Under the pieces are notes generated by a model. It searched no databases and had not been told where the DNA came from. It saw only the letters and a program-made list of their open reading frames with translations. Of a stretch of 64,000 nucleotides of DNA, positions 54,789-62,966 are shown in pieces. Numbering within the stretch: the first letter of the stretch is position 1; the number at the start of each line of letters is the position of its first letter. Where the stretch lies: the NCBI RefSeq assembly GCF_009908265.2, contig NZ_JAAATX020000015.1, positions 1 to 64,000 on the forward strand. The letters run 5' to 3'. A program made the translations under genes and the position numbers. The stretch comes from Paragemmobacter amnigenus. GTDB taxonomy: Bacteria > Pseudomonadota > Alphaproteobacteria > Rhodobacterales > Rhodobacteraceae.

Positions 54789-56412
54789 TCTTCTCGACAT
54801 CCGAAACCTCCGCATCGAGGCCACCTCCTACCCGCCGGGCGAGGCACCCCGCGACGTGGTGCTGGTGGATGACGTGTCCGTCTCCGTCGCCAAGGGCAAG
54901 GTGCTGGGCCTGATCGGCGAATCCGGCGCGGGGAAATCCACCATCGGCCTTTCCGCCATGGCCTATGGCCGCGGCGGCGTACGCCTGACGGGGGGCGAAA
55001 TCCTCCTGAACGGCCGCAACATCCGGCTGGCCGACCCCGCCGCCCTGCGCGCGCTCAGGGGGCGCGAAGTCACCTACGTCGCCCAATCCGCCGCCGCCGC
55101 CTTCAACCCCGCGAAACGGCTGATGGAACAGGTGATCGAAACCTCGCTCACCCACGGCCTGATGTCCCGCGCCGATGCCGAAAAACGCGCGGTCATGCTC
55201 TTCGGCAAGCTGGGCCTGCCCAACCCCGAAACATTCGGCACGCGCTACCCGCATCAGGTCTCGGGCGGCCAGTTGCAACGCGCCATGACGGCCATGGCGC
55301 TCTGCCCCAAACCCGACCTCGTCATCTTCGACGAACCCACCACCGCGCTGGACGTGACGACGCAAATCGACGTGCTGGCCGCGATCAAGGAAGCCATCCA
55401 CGACACAGGCGTCGCCGCGCTCTACATCACCCACGACCTTGCCGTCGTGGCACAGGTGGCCGACGACATCCTCGTCCTGCGCCACGGGAAAAAGGTGGAA
55501 TACGGCCCCACCGCCCAGATCATCACCGACCCGCATCAGGACTATACCCGCGCGCTCGTCTCGGTCCGCTCCATCGACCACGTGGAAAAGCCCGAAGCCC
55601 CGCCCGTCCTGTCCATCCAGAACGTCACCGCCCGCTATCGCGGCACGAATTTCGACGTGCTGAAGAACGTCACCGTGGACCTCCCCGCAGGCCAGACGCT
55701 GGCCGTGGTGGGCGAAAGCGGATCGGGCAAATCCACCCTCGCCCGCGCCATCACGGGCCTTCTGCCGCCCAGCCAAGGCCGCATCACCTTTGCCGGACGC
55801 GAACTGTCGCGCGACCTGCAAAGCCGCTCGCGCGACGACCTGCGCGAACTCCAGATGATCTACCAGATGGCCGACACCGCCATGAACCCGCGCCAGACGG
55901 TCGGCACCATCATCGGCCGCCCGCTGGAATTCTATTTCGGCATGACGGGTGACGAAAAACGGATCCGCGTTCAGGAATTGCTGGACGAGATCGAGATGGG
56001 CAAAGGCTATATCGACCGCTACCCCGCCGAACTGTCGGGGGGCCAGAAACAGCGTGTCTGCATCGCCCGCGCCCTTGCCGCCAAACCGAAGCTCATCATC
56101 TGCGACGAGGTGACCTCCGCCCTCGACCCGCTGGTGGCCGACGGGATCCTGAAACTCCTCCTGAACCTTCAGGCGCAAGAGCATGTCGCCTATCTCTTCA
56201 TCACCCACGACCTTGCCACGGTAAAGGCCATCGCAGACCGCATCGCCGTGATGTATCGCGGTCAGGTCGTCCGCTACGGGTCCAAGACCGATGTGCTGAC
56301 CCCTCCCTTCGACGATTACACCGACCTCCTGCTGTCCTCGGTCCCCGAAATGCAACTGGGCTGGCTGGAACAGGTGCTGGCCCATCGCAAGATGGAAAGC
56401 GCGGGGAACTGA
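54781..56412 (+). CDS. Fused double-ATPase ABC protein, dipeptide class
   Basis: The 543-residue protein has two complete NBDs, equivalent to DppD plus DppF fused. NBD1 has Walker A GESGAGKST (46-54), signature VSGGQLQR and VIFDEPTTALD. NBD2 has Walker A GESGSGKST (about 310-318), signature LSGGQKQR and IICDEVTSALD. The second Walker B reads CDEV in place of the usual DEP. It starts with GTG overlapping the permease. A single-chain double ATPase completes the importer without further subunits. Confidence 0.95.
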   Translation: MPDLLDIRNLRIEATSYPPGEAPRDVVLVDDVSVSVAKGKVLGLIGESGAGKSTIGLSAMAYGRGGVRLTGGEILLNGRNIRLADPAALRALRGREVTYVAQSAAAAFNPAKRLMEQVIETSLTHGLMSRADAEKRAVMLFGKLGLPNPETFGTRYPHQVSGGQLQRAMTAMALCPKPDLVIFDEPTTALDVTTQIDVLAAIKEAIHDTGVAALYITHDLAVVAQVADDILVLRHGKKVEYGPTAQIITDPHQDYTRALVSVRSIDHVEKPEAPPVLSIQNVTARYRGTNFDVLKNVTVDLPAGQTLAVVGESGSGKSTLARAITGLLPPSQGRITFAGRELSRDLQSRSRDDLRELQMIYQMADTAMNPRQTVGTIIGRPLEFYFGMTGDEKRIRVQELLDEIEMGKGYIDRYPAELSGGQKQRVCIARALAAKPKLIICDEVTSALDPLVADGILKLLLNLQAQEHVAYLFITHDLATVKAIADRIAVMYRGQVVRYGSKTDVLTPPFDDYTDLLLSSVPEMQLGWLEQVLAHRKMESAGN

Positions 56413-57245
56413 TGCGCAAACTCCTGCTGATCATCATCGACGGGGTGCCCTACCGCAACTGGCGCCGCCTCTTCGGCAATCTCGAAGGCTGGGTGCAGCA
56501 GGGCGAGGCGCGGGTGTGGCGGATGCGCTCGGTCCTGCCCTCCACCTCGGCCTCCTGCTACGCCTCGATCCACACGGGCGTGCCGCCACAGGTCCACGGC
56601 ATCTGGGGGAATTCCAACGTCCGCAAACTGGACCTGCCCGACATCTTCTCCGAACTGGCCCGCGCAGGCCGCCGCACCGGCGCCGTCACCCACAGCTTCT
56701 GGTCCGAATTCTTCCAGCGCGCGCCCTTCGACACCGTCCGCGACATCGAATATGACGAAGAAACCGGCCCCATCCACCACGGCCGCTTCCACACCATGGC
56801 CGGATACGGCCATGACAACCAGATGACGCCCTCCGACCACGACCTCTTCGCCACCCTGACAAGGCTCTGCGAAGTCAAAGGCATCGACTACGGCATCTAC
56901 CATTCCTGTACGCTCGACAGCATGGGCCACCGCTATTTCCACGACTGCGCCCAGATGGACCATGCCTGCTACCTGCTGGACGAACAGATGGCCCCCTTCA
57001 TCCACCGCTGGCGCAACGCGGGATACGAAGTCATCGTCACCGCCGACCACGGGCAGGACGACCGCGGCCACCACGGCGGCGCGGGCGACCTGCAACAGGA
57101 CTTCGCCTTCTACTACTTCGGCGACAGCGCCATGCCCGCGCGTGACACGGTCCTCGACCAGCTCGCCCTCGCGCCTTCGATCCTCACCCGCATGGGCGTT
57201 CCCGTCCCCGCCACGATGAAGGCCGCGCCCTTCTTCACGCCCTGA
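56412..57245 (+). CDS. Alkaline phosphatase superfamily (nucleotide pyrophosphatase-like) enzyme
   Basis: This is a 277-residue phosphodiesterase-type protein. Metal site D10 in LLLIIIDGVPYRN, a nucleophile region LPSTSASCYASIHTGVPP, HSCTLDSMGHRY and TADHGQDDRGHHGG are recognisable alkaline phosphatase superfamily elements. No signal peptide is present, so it should be cytoplasmic. The ATG overlaps the ATPase stop by one base, so it belongs to the importer operon and probably acts on the imported compound. The substrate is unknown. Confidence 0.88.
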   Translation: MRKLLLIIIDGVPYRNWRRLFGNLEGWVQQGEARVWRMRSVLPSTSASCYASIHTGVPPQVHGIWGNSNVRKLDLPDIFSELARAGRRTGAVTHSFWSEFFQRAPFDTVRDIEYDEETGPIHHGRFHTMAGYGHDNQMTPSDHDLFATLTRLCEVKGIDYGIYHSCTLDSMGHRYFHDCAQMDHACYLLDEQMAPFIHRWRNAGYEVIVTADHGQDDRGHHGGAGDLQQDFAFYYFGDSAMPARDTVLDQLALAPSILTRMGVPVPATMKAAPFFTP

Positions 57246-57246
57246 C

Positions 57247-58089
57247 CTAGCCCGCGAAGTGCATCATCCCGGCCCCGCCCGCGATGATGACCACACCCAG
57301 CGCATGCGCCGCCCGCGCAGGCTCGCGCAGCCAGACAAAGCCCAGCGCGGCGGCAAAGACGATGCTCGTCTCGGCCAGCGCCGCCACCACCGCCACTTCT
57401 TCCCGCTGCATCGCAAACAGCACCAGCCCGTAAACCACCACCGACATCGCCGCGAACCCCGCCGCCCGCGGCACCGCCGCCACGCCCAGCGCCACGATCC
57501 GCGCCCGTTCCGACCGCAGCGCAAAGGCCGCCAGCATCACCCCGTTCAGCGCATAGAGCACCGCGCAATAGGCCAGCGCCGACCCCGCCTCGCGCACGCC
57601 CACCGCATCCGTCACCGTATAGCCGCAGATCACCCCCGCCAGCAGGACCGTCGGCCCCAACCCGCGCAGCCCTGCCCATCCCGACATCCCGTTCACCGCC
57701 ACCAGCACCAGCCCCGCCACGATGGCCCCCACCATCGCCATCTCGGCAAGGCTCAGTCGTTCGGCCAGAAACACCGCCGCAAAGCCCGTGGTCAGCAGGA
57801 CCCCCGCCCCCCGCGCCAGCGGAAAGACCAGCCCCAGCGCGCCCCCCTCATAGGCCCGCCCCAGCACCACCCAATAGGCAAAGCCCCAGCAGGCCGACAG
57901 CACCAGCCACGGCAGGCTTGCCATATCAGGCAACCCCGTGAAGGGCAGCGCCAGCACCCCCAGCACGCCGCCGACGATCCCCGTCAGCACCGACATGCCG
58001 CGACAGTCCCCCTCGGCCTTCAGGAACAGATGCATCACCGCATCCAGCGCGGCAGCCGCCAGAACGATCAGCAGGATGGATTGCGACAT
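57247..58089 (-). CDS. EamA/DMT family transporter
   Basis: The 280-residue membrane protein has about ten helices in two EamA-type halves (ending VAALAETSIVFAAALGFVWLREPARAAHALGVVIIAGG). The YEGGALGLVFPLARGAGVLLTTG segment is typical of DMT exporters. The upstream open frame to 58263 is not used; MSQSILLIVL follows a G-rich ribosome site. It is convergent with the importer operon, with one base between the stops. Confidence 0.9.
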   Translation of the reverse strand: MSQSILLIVLAAAALDAVMHLFLKAEGDCRGMSVLTGIVGGVLGVLALPFTGLPDMASLPWLVLSACWGFAYWVVLGRAYEGGALGLVFPLARGAGVLLTTGFAAVFLAERLSLAEMAMVGAIVAGLVLVAVNGMSGWAGLRGLGPTVLLAGVICGYTVTDAVGVREAGSALAYCAVLYALNGVMLAAFALRSERARIVALGVAAVPRAAGFAAMSVVVYGLVLFAMQREEVAVVAALAETSIVFAAALGFVWLREPARAAHALGVVIIAGGAGMMHFAG

Positions 58090-58175
58090 CGGAAAAACCC
58101 CCAAGGACCCGGAACACTGCCCGTGTCTAGCGGTTGACGCCACGTCGGGCTGTTCCGCGGGGAACTCGGGCCACG

Positions 58176-58925
58176 CTATTTCGCGTAAGCCCCGCCTTCC
58201 TCGTCCAGGATCGCGCGCAGCTCGCGCAGGTGGTTTTCGGCAAAGCCGGGATAGGCCTCCCACTCCTGCGCCGTCTTTTCCGCCACCGCATCGGGCAGCA
58301 CGCGCAAGGGCCGCCCCGTCTGCAAGGCGCGCACATAGGTCTCGGCCGCCCGCTCGAAATAATACAGCCGGTTGAACGCCTCGGCCACGGTGCGCCCCAC
58401 CACCAGCACCCCGTGATTGCCCATCACCATCGCAATCACCTTCGGGTCCGCCAGCAGTGCCGCGCAGCGCGCCCCCTCCTCCTCGAAGGCCATGCCGCCA
58501 TACTGCTCATCCACCACATGCCGGCCAAAGAACATCGCCGAATTCTGGTCGATCGGCGGCAGGCGCGACTCCGCCAGAGACGCCAGCACCGTCGCATGGA
58601 CCGAATGCACATGCATCAGGCACCGCGCATGGGGCAGCGCGCGGTGGATCGACCCGTGCAGCCCCCATGCCGTCGGGTCCGGCGCATCGGGCCGCGCCAT
58701 CGTGTCCGGATCATTCGCGTCGATCTCCACCAGCGACGACGCCGTAATGCGGGAAAAATGCCGCCCGTTCGGGTTGATCAGGAACCGCGTCCCCTCCGCG
58801 TTCACCGCCAGCGAAAAGTGGTTGGCCACCGCCTCGTGCAGACCCAGCCGCGCGGTCCAGCGAAAGGCCGCCGCCATGTCGCAGCGCTCCTGCCAATGGG
58901 TCAGGTTCGGGATCGGTGCATTCAT
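58176..58925 (-). CDS. Class II aldolase/adducin family protein
   Basis: The 249-residue zinc-dependent aldolase-fold protein has zinc histidines in LMHVHSVHATV plus the distal His in GNHGVLVVG, with FSLAVNAEGTRFLINPNGRHFSRIT near the N-terminus. Members act as fuculose-phosphate-type aldolases or decarboxylases. The ATG at 58925 overlaps the upstream hydrolase stop (ATGA), so the two are coupled. The substrate is unknown. Confidence 0.9.
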   Translation of the reverse strand: MNAPIPNLTHWQERCDMAAAFRWTARLGLHEAVANHFSLAVNAEGTRFLINPNGRHFSRITASSLVEIDANDPDTMARPDAPDPTAWGLHGSIHRALPHARCLMHVHSVHATVLASLAESRLPPIDQNSAMFFGRHVVDEQYGGMAFEEEGARCAALLADPKVIAMVMGNHGVLVVGRTVAEAFNRLYYFERAAETYVRALQTGRPLRVLPDAVAEKTAQEWEAYPGFAENHLRELRAILDEEGGAYAK

Positions 58926-59872
58926 TTGCCATCCTCCTCGGCCGCGGGGTTCCACCGCCCCGCCGCCATTGCCGAAATCGCCGCCGTGATCCGCGCGAAA
59001 CTGGCCTGCGCCCGCGGCACCGTGGCCCGCGCCCGCAGATAGCCATGCACCAGCCCCTGCTCCACCACGCCCGCGGCCATACCCCCCGCCGCCCGCACCG
59101 CCGCCGCATAGGCCGCGGCATCATCGGCCAGCGGGTCACACTCCGCCGCCACGGCCAGCGTCGGCGGCAGCCCCGCGAAATCCGCATCCGACAGCGGCGC
59201 AAAGGTCGGGTCCGGCGCGGGCACCACGCCCCCCGCATGACGCACGCCCGCATAGAATTCCACATCCGCCCGCGTCAGCATCGGCGCCTCCGCATGCGTC
59301 TCGAACGATCCGCCCCCGCGCACGCCGCCCAAGCCCGGATAGATCAGCACCTGCCCCGCGATCCCCAGCCCCCCGCGCCGCCCTGCCGCATGGCAGACCG
59401 CCGCCGCAAGGTTCCCTCCCGCACTGTCACCCACCATGACCAGCGGCGCAGGCAGTTCCGCCGCCACCGCCCGCGTCGCGGCCAGCGCATCGTCAAAGGC
59501 CGCCGGATGCGTATGCTCGGGGCACAGCCGGTAATCCACCGACACCACATGCAGCCCCGTCGCCGCGCGGATATCGGCGCAGACGTCGTCGTGGCTATGC
59601 AGGCCCCCCACGACGAACCCGCCGCCATGCAGATAGACCACGGTCCCCCCCGCACCGGCGTAATGGCGACAGGGCACCCCGCCAAAGGCACGGTCCACCG
59701 CCACCACCCCCGCCGGATAGCCGCGATGGAAGGCGCGGCACATCCGGTCATAGATCGCGCGCTGCTCTGCAATGGTCAGCGTCGCGGTATCCGGCGGATA
59801 GGATGCCTCGGTGATCCGGATAAAATCGCGGGTCTCGCGGTCGATAAGGGAATGGTAATCGGGGCTCTGCAT
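58922..59872 (-). CDS. Alpha/beta hydrolase, hormone-sensitive lipase family
   Basis: The 316-residue esterase has the oxyanion motif HGGG (82-85), nucleophile S150 in GDSAGGN, Asp in AECDPLADD and His in GLVHGYL. These are the family IV esterase (HSL) features. No signal peptide. It is the first gene of a two-gene unit with the class II aldolase, suggesting hydrolysis of an ester before aldol cleavage; this is inference. Confidence 0.92.
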   Translation of the reverse strand: MQSPDYHSLIDRETRDFIRITEASYPPDTATLTIAEQRAIYDRMCRAFHRGYPAGVVAVDRAFGGVPCRHYAGAGGTVVYLHGGGFVVGGLHSHDDVCADIRAATGLHVVSVDYRLCPEHTHPAAFDDALAATRAVAAELPAPLVMVGDSAGGNLAAAVCHAAGRRGGLGIAGQVLIYPGLGGVRGGGSFETHAEAPMLTRADVEFYAGVRHAGGVVPAPDPTFAPLSDADFAGLPPTLAVAAECDPLADDAAAYAAAVRAAGGMAAGVVEQGLVHGYLRARATVPRAQASFARITAAISAMAAGRWNPAAEEDGK

Positions 59873-59949
59873 GATCCGAGCCTGTGGTGAATCGGCCGGT
59901 CACGCAACTCTGTCTGCGACCTGCCGCGGTGTGATTGGCGGGGTTTCAC

Positions 59950-60354
59950 ATGACGCAGCTTTTCGCGCGCGACAGGCGCATGTCGATCGCGACAGTCATG
60001 CCCGACGGGCAGCCCGTCCATCTCCACGTCGCCACGCAGGACAGCCACCTGCGCCACCTGCTCGCCGCCCGCCTGCACGGCCTGCCCGAACACCCGCCCC
60101 CTGCCAGCCTTCCGCGCACCCTGCGCCTTCTGCTGACCGAAGGGACCGACACGTCGCACACCGCCGCCGGAACGGGTGCCGATGCCGTGCTTCACCTGTC
60201 AAGGGATTGCCCCGTCCAGACCTTCCCCCCCGACCTCGGGGCCGAGCCGATCCGGCTTCGCCTGCCCCTCTCGCGGGTCGCGCTGCATGTCGCGCTGGAA
60301 TACGTGGCGGGAAAAAGCAAGGGGACAGGCCACAGCGCGGCCCATCCCCGTTAG
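59950..60354 (+). CDS. Hypothetical protein
   Basis: A 134-residue open frame starts MTQLFARDRRMSIATVMPDG with GGCGGGG upstream. Third-position C/G content is high, which supports coding. It contains repeated His/Arg-rich short segments (DSHLRHLLAARLHGLPEHPP) and no recognised domain. It ends 4 bases before the convergent cspA stop. It might be spurious; a TTG at 59935 would add five residues. Confidence 0.5.
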   Translation: MTQLFARDRRMSIATVMPDGQPVHLHVATQDSHLRHLLAARLHGLPEHPPPASLPRTLRLLLTEGTDTSHTAAGTGADAVLHLSRDCPVQTFPPDLGAEPIRLRLPLSRVALHVALEYVAGKSKGTGHSAAHPR

Positions 60355-60358
60355 TCGC

Positions 60359-60565
60359 TCAGGCGAGCGACAGGTTCGTCGCCGATTCGCGGCCGTCACG
60401 GCCCGCTTCGATGTCGAACGTCACGGCCTGGCCGTCCTTCAGACCACGCAGACCGGCGCGCTCCAGCGCGGTGATGTGAACGAACACGTCCTTCTTCCCG
60501 CCTTCCGGCGCGATGAAGCCGTAACCCTTGGTTTCATTGAACCATTTCACGGTGCCCTTGGCCAT
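60359..60565 (-). CDS. cspA: Cold shock protein CspA family
   Basis: The 68-residue single CSD protein has RNP1 KGYGFI and RNP2 VFVHI with the flanking aromatic residues ([15 protein letters not shown]). It binds single-stranded RNA/DNA and melts RNA structure. AGGAGA precedes the ATG at 60565. The N-terminal extension of the open frame is leader RNA, not protein. Confidence 0.95.
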   Translation of the reverse strand: MAKGTVKWFNETKGYGFIAPEGGKKDVFVHITALERAGLRGLKDGQAVTFDIEAGRDGRESATNLSLA

Positions 60566-60790
60566 CGTGAAGTCTCCTGTCTGTCTTGCCGCCCGCACCT
60601 CGCGGCGGCCTGGCCCCGTCAGCTTGGTCGATGCTCTGGACCGGAAAATCCGAAGACAGAAGTCGAGTAGAGATAACGTCGCCCATCCGATATGGGAGCA
60701 CCCCGCCAAAAAAGCAAGAATTTTGGCATAAATCCCCATTTCGCGGCGTTCCGTTGCCGGTTTCCGGGCCGTCGCGCGCCATCATTTATA
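60566..60790 (-). promoter_or_regulatory. Long leader and promoter region of cspA
   Basis: About 220 bases without a gene precede cspA on the minus strand. They become AT-rich near 60700-60730 (complement contains TTGCTTTTTTGG then CATATCGG with 17-base spacing, a possible promoter). Long, structured leaders are usual for csp genes and often control cold induction. I cannot fold it here. Confidence 0.5.
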
Positions 60791-60801
60791 AATTCACGTT
60801 C

Positions 60802-60830
60802 TTGAATATTATTCCCGCTTGCCCTAGATC
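60802..60830 (+). promoter_or_regulatory. Possible sigma-70 promoter of the DUF2892 gene
   Basis: TTGAAT (60802-60807), a 17-base spacer and TAGATC (60825-60830) lie in an AT-rich stretch 52 bases before the ATG at 60882. It is only a visual match. Confidence 0.4.
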
Positions 60831-60881
60831 ATCCGCAGGGCAACCCGAACGGGGCGCCGCCATCAGCAAGGGAATGACAAC

Positions 60882-61082
60882 ATGACACTCGACCGCGCCG
60901 TTCTGGCCTTTGCAGGGGCGATGATCTTTCTCAGCGTCGCGCTGACCCTCTGGGTCTCGCCGCATTTCGTCTGGTTCACGCTCTTCATCGGCGCGAACCT
61001 GATGCAATCGGCCTTCACCGGTTTCTGCCCCGCCGCCATGGTGATGCGGCGTCTCGGCCTGCGCCCCGGCTGCGCGTTCTGA
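60882..61082 (+). CDS. DUF2892/YgaP-like small membrane protein
   Basis: The 66-residue protein has two helices (LAFAGAMIFLSVALTLWV and FVWFTLFIGANLMQSAFTGF) ending with CPAAMVMRRLGL. This is the DUF2892 pattern seen alone and in the C-terminal part of the YgaP rhodanese. The conserved FTGFCP may face the membrane. Function unknown; often linked with sulfur or rhodanese proteins, none of which is adjacent. Confidence 0.85.
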   Translation: MTLDRAVLAFAGAMIFLSVALTLWVSPHFVWFTLFIGANLMQSAFTGFCPAAMVMRRLGLRPGCAF

Positions 61083-61084
61083 AC

Positions 61085-61234
61085 TCAGCCTTCGCTGGCG
61101 GCCTCGGGCGCGGCAGCGCCCGACAGGCTGCCTTCGGGTGCGAAGATCAGACCAAGCGCCGCCAGATAGACGATCAGGAACAGCACCAGCGCGCCATAGC
61201 CCTGCCTGTTCCTGTTCCGCAAAAGGTTCTGCAT
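61085..61234 (-). CDS. Small single-helix membrane peptide
   Basis: The 49-residue protein has a basic N-terminus (MQNLLRNRNRQG), one membrane helix (YGALVLFLIVYLAALGLIFA) and a short acidic Ala-rich tail. GGGGGGA precedes the ATG. It is convergent with the DUF2892 gene with 2 bases between stops. No named family is recognised. Confidence 0.65.
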   Translation of the reverse strand: MQNLLRNRNRQGYGALVLFLIVYLAALGLIFAPEGSLSGAAAPEAASEG

Positions 61235-61341
61235 CGGCGATCCCCCCCGGGTGTCACGAGTCGTCACAATATCTACCAAGATAATCGTGAATTGTCCTCC
61301 CGAATTTGCCCCCCGCCCCGAAACGGCGTTCCCCGCGCGGC

Positions 61342-61725
61342 TCACTCCTCGGGAAGTTTCCCCAGTTCCGCCTCGGCCGTCTCGCGCAACGCGCGCAGAT
61401 CGGCGATCGAGGCCTGCATCTCCTCCACCTGCGCGGCCAGCGCCTCAAGCTGCCGGTCCGCCAGCTTCAGCCACGCCTCGAGCTGCGGCCGCGTTCCCTT
61501 CTGGCGATAGATCAGCAGCCACTGCCGGATCTCCTCCAGACTGAACCCGAAGCGCCGCCCCCGCAGGATCAGCGTCATCCGCGCCACCTCGCGCGGGCCA
61601 TAGAACCGCGCGCGCCCCTCCTTCTCGGGCTGGAGGAGTTCGATATATTCGTAATAGCGCAGCGTGCGCGGCGTCACGTCGAACTTCGCGCACATCTCCT
61701 TGAAGCTCAGCCGTGTGTCTGACAT
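61342..61725 (-). CDS. MerR family transcriptional regulator
   Basis: The 127-residue regulator has an N-terminal MerR winged helix (SFKEMCAKFDVTPRTLRYYEYIELLQPEKEGRARFYGPREVARM) and a coiled-coil dimerisation helix (QLEALAAQVEEMQASIADLRALRETAEAELGKL). It lacks the C-terminal metal-binding cysteines of CueR/ZntR types. AGGAG precedes the ATG. It is divergent from a pair of PaaI thioesterase genes, with 124 bases between starts, and may regulate them. Confidence 0.92.
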   Translation of the reverse strand: MSDTRLSFKEMCAKFDVTPRTLRYYEYIELLQPEKEGRARFYGPREVARMTLILRGRRFGFSLEEIRQWLLIYRQKGTRPQLEAWLKLADRQLEALAAQVEEMQASIADLRALRETAEAELGKLPEE

Positions 61726-61849
61726 CGGGCCACTCCTGCTTGGCAAACCATAGGACCGCCGCGCCCCGCGCGCAATTGCCGCTTGCACCATGCGCGGGCT
61801 TGCACATCCCCGCCGCAGACGGATTAATGGCAGCGGAAGGAACCCCGCA

Positions 61850-62281
61850 ATGCCTGACGCCACGGCACTCGCCCGCCAGTTCATCGAAGCCATCCCCCAT
61901 TCCCGCATGCTGGGAATGCGGCTGGAAAGCCTCGGCGACGGGCGGGTGACGATGACCATGCCCTATGACACGCGCTTCGTGGGCGACCCTGCCACCGGCG
62001 TCCTGCATGGCGGGGCCGTCTCGGCCCTGATGGACACGGCCAGCGGCGCGGCGGTGATGTGCCACCCCGCCTCGCCCCTCTCCACCGCCACGCTCGACCT
62101 CAGGATCGACTATTTCCGCCCCGCCACGCCCGGACAGACCATCACCGCCCGCGCCGAATGCTACCACGTCACCCGCTCGGTCGCCTTCGTCCGCGTCACC
62201 GCCACGGATGAGGACGAAACCCGCCCCGTCGCCGCCGCCACCGGGGCCTTCACGCTCGACCGGCCAAGGGGGGCGACATGA
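61850..62281 (+). CDS. PaaI family acyl-CoA thioesterase 1
   Basis: The 143-residue hotdog-fold protein has VLHGGAVSALMDTASGAAVM, the PaaI signature with catalytic Asp, and LRIDYFRPATPGQTITARAECYHV. GGAAGGAA precedes the ATG. It is coupled to a second thioesterase gene by a 4-base ATGA overlap. Substrate acyl-CoA is unknown. Confidence 0.93.
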   Translation: MPDATALARQFIEAIPHSRMLGMRLESLGDGRVTMTMPYDTRFVGDPATGVLHGGAVSALMDTASGAAVMCHPASPLSTATLDLRIDYFRPATPGQTITARAECYHVTRSVAFVRVTATDEDETRPVAAATGAFTLDRPRGAT

Positions 62282-62784
62282 CCCGCGCCAAACCCGAACC
62301 CGTGCAGGTGGTCAAACAGCGCCGCGACGCCGCGCTGACCGCGCTCTTCTCCGGCGTGCCCTATATCAACTACCTCGGCATCCGCTTCGACCGGCGCGGC
62401 GACGAACTCACCGCCATCCTGCCCTTCGACGAAAAACTGATCGGCAACCCGACCCTGCCCGCCCTGCATGGCGGCGTCACCGCAGCCTTCCTCGAGGTGG
62501 CGGCGATCATCGAACTCTCCTGGTCCATCCTCTGGGAAGAGATGGAGGGCGGCCGCCTTGACCCCGCCGCCATCGCCGCCAATCCTCCGCGCCTGCCGAA
62601 AACCATCGACTTCACCGTCGACTACCTGCGCGCGGGCCTTCCCCGCGACGCCTATGCCCGCGCCCGCGTCAACCGCTCCGGCCGCCGCTACGCCAGCGTG
62701 CATGTCGAAGCCTGGCAGGACAACCGCACCCGCCTCTTCGCGCAAGGCACGGGGCATTTCCTGATGCCGGAGGGGGGCGACTAG
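62278..62784 (+). CDS. PaaI family acyl-CoA thioesterase 2
   Basis: This is a 168-residue hotdog protein related to the upstream gene (ALHGGVTAAFLEVAAI, TIDFTVDYLRAGLPRDAYARARVNRSG). The usual catalytic Asp position reads Glu, and the helix that follows is longer, which may change specificity. Translational coupling suggests a hetero-oligomer or sequential action with thioesterase 1; this is inference. Confidence 0.92.
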   Translation: MTRAKPEPVQVVKQRRDAALTALFSGVPYINYLGIRFDRRGDELTAILPFDEKLIGNPTLPALHGGVTAAFLEVAAIIELSWSILWEEMEGGRLDPAAIAANPPRLPKTIDFTVDYLRAGLPRDAYARARVNRSGRRYASVHVEAWQDNRTRLFAQGTGHFLMPEGGD

Positions 62785-62813
62785 GCCACCACCACCGCCC
62801 TCTGCCGCCGATC

Positions 62814-62949
62814 TTGACATTCCGGCCCGAAAAGGGCATCTGGAGTGGCATAGTAACCCCTCGCGGACTGCCCACCTCGCATGTGGATACAGGAAGCGAG
62901 TATTACGGAATTTCGTTACGGGGTGCCAACCAGCGCCCCGTTTCTTTTT
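62814..62949 (+). ncRNA. Candidate small RNA or leader with intrinsic terminator
   Basis: TTGACA (62814-62819) followed 17 bases later by CATCTG could start a transcript near 62849. A hairpin with ACGGGG (62918-62923) and CCCCGT (62936-62941), then TTTCTTTTT, forms a convincing terminator 17 bases before the NYN gene. Between them CTCGC and GCGAG can also pair. The element could be a small RNA of about 100 nt or an attenuator of the NYN gene. The gap 62785-62966 has no gene. Confidence 0.4.
62918..62949 (+). terminator. Intrinsic terminator/attenuator before NYN gene
   Basis: ACGGGGTGC-CAACCA-GCGCCCCGT followed by TTTCTTTTT. The T-run is the best in the window. It lies 134 bases after the thioesterase 2 stop and before the GTG start of the NYN gene. 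Confidence 0.7.
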
Positions 62950-62966
62950 GGTATCAAGAGTAACCA

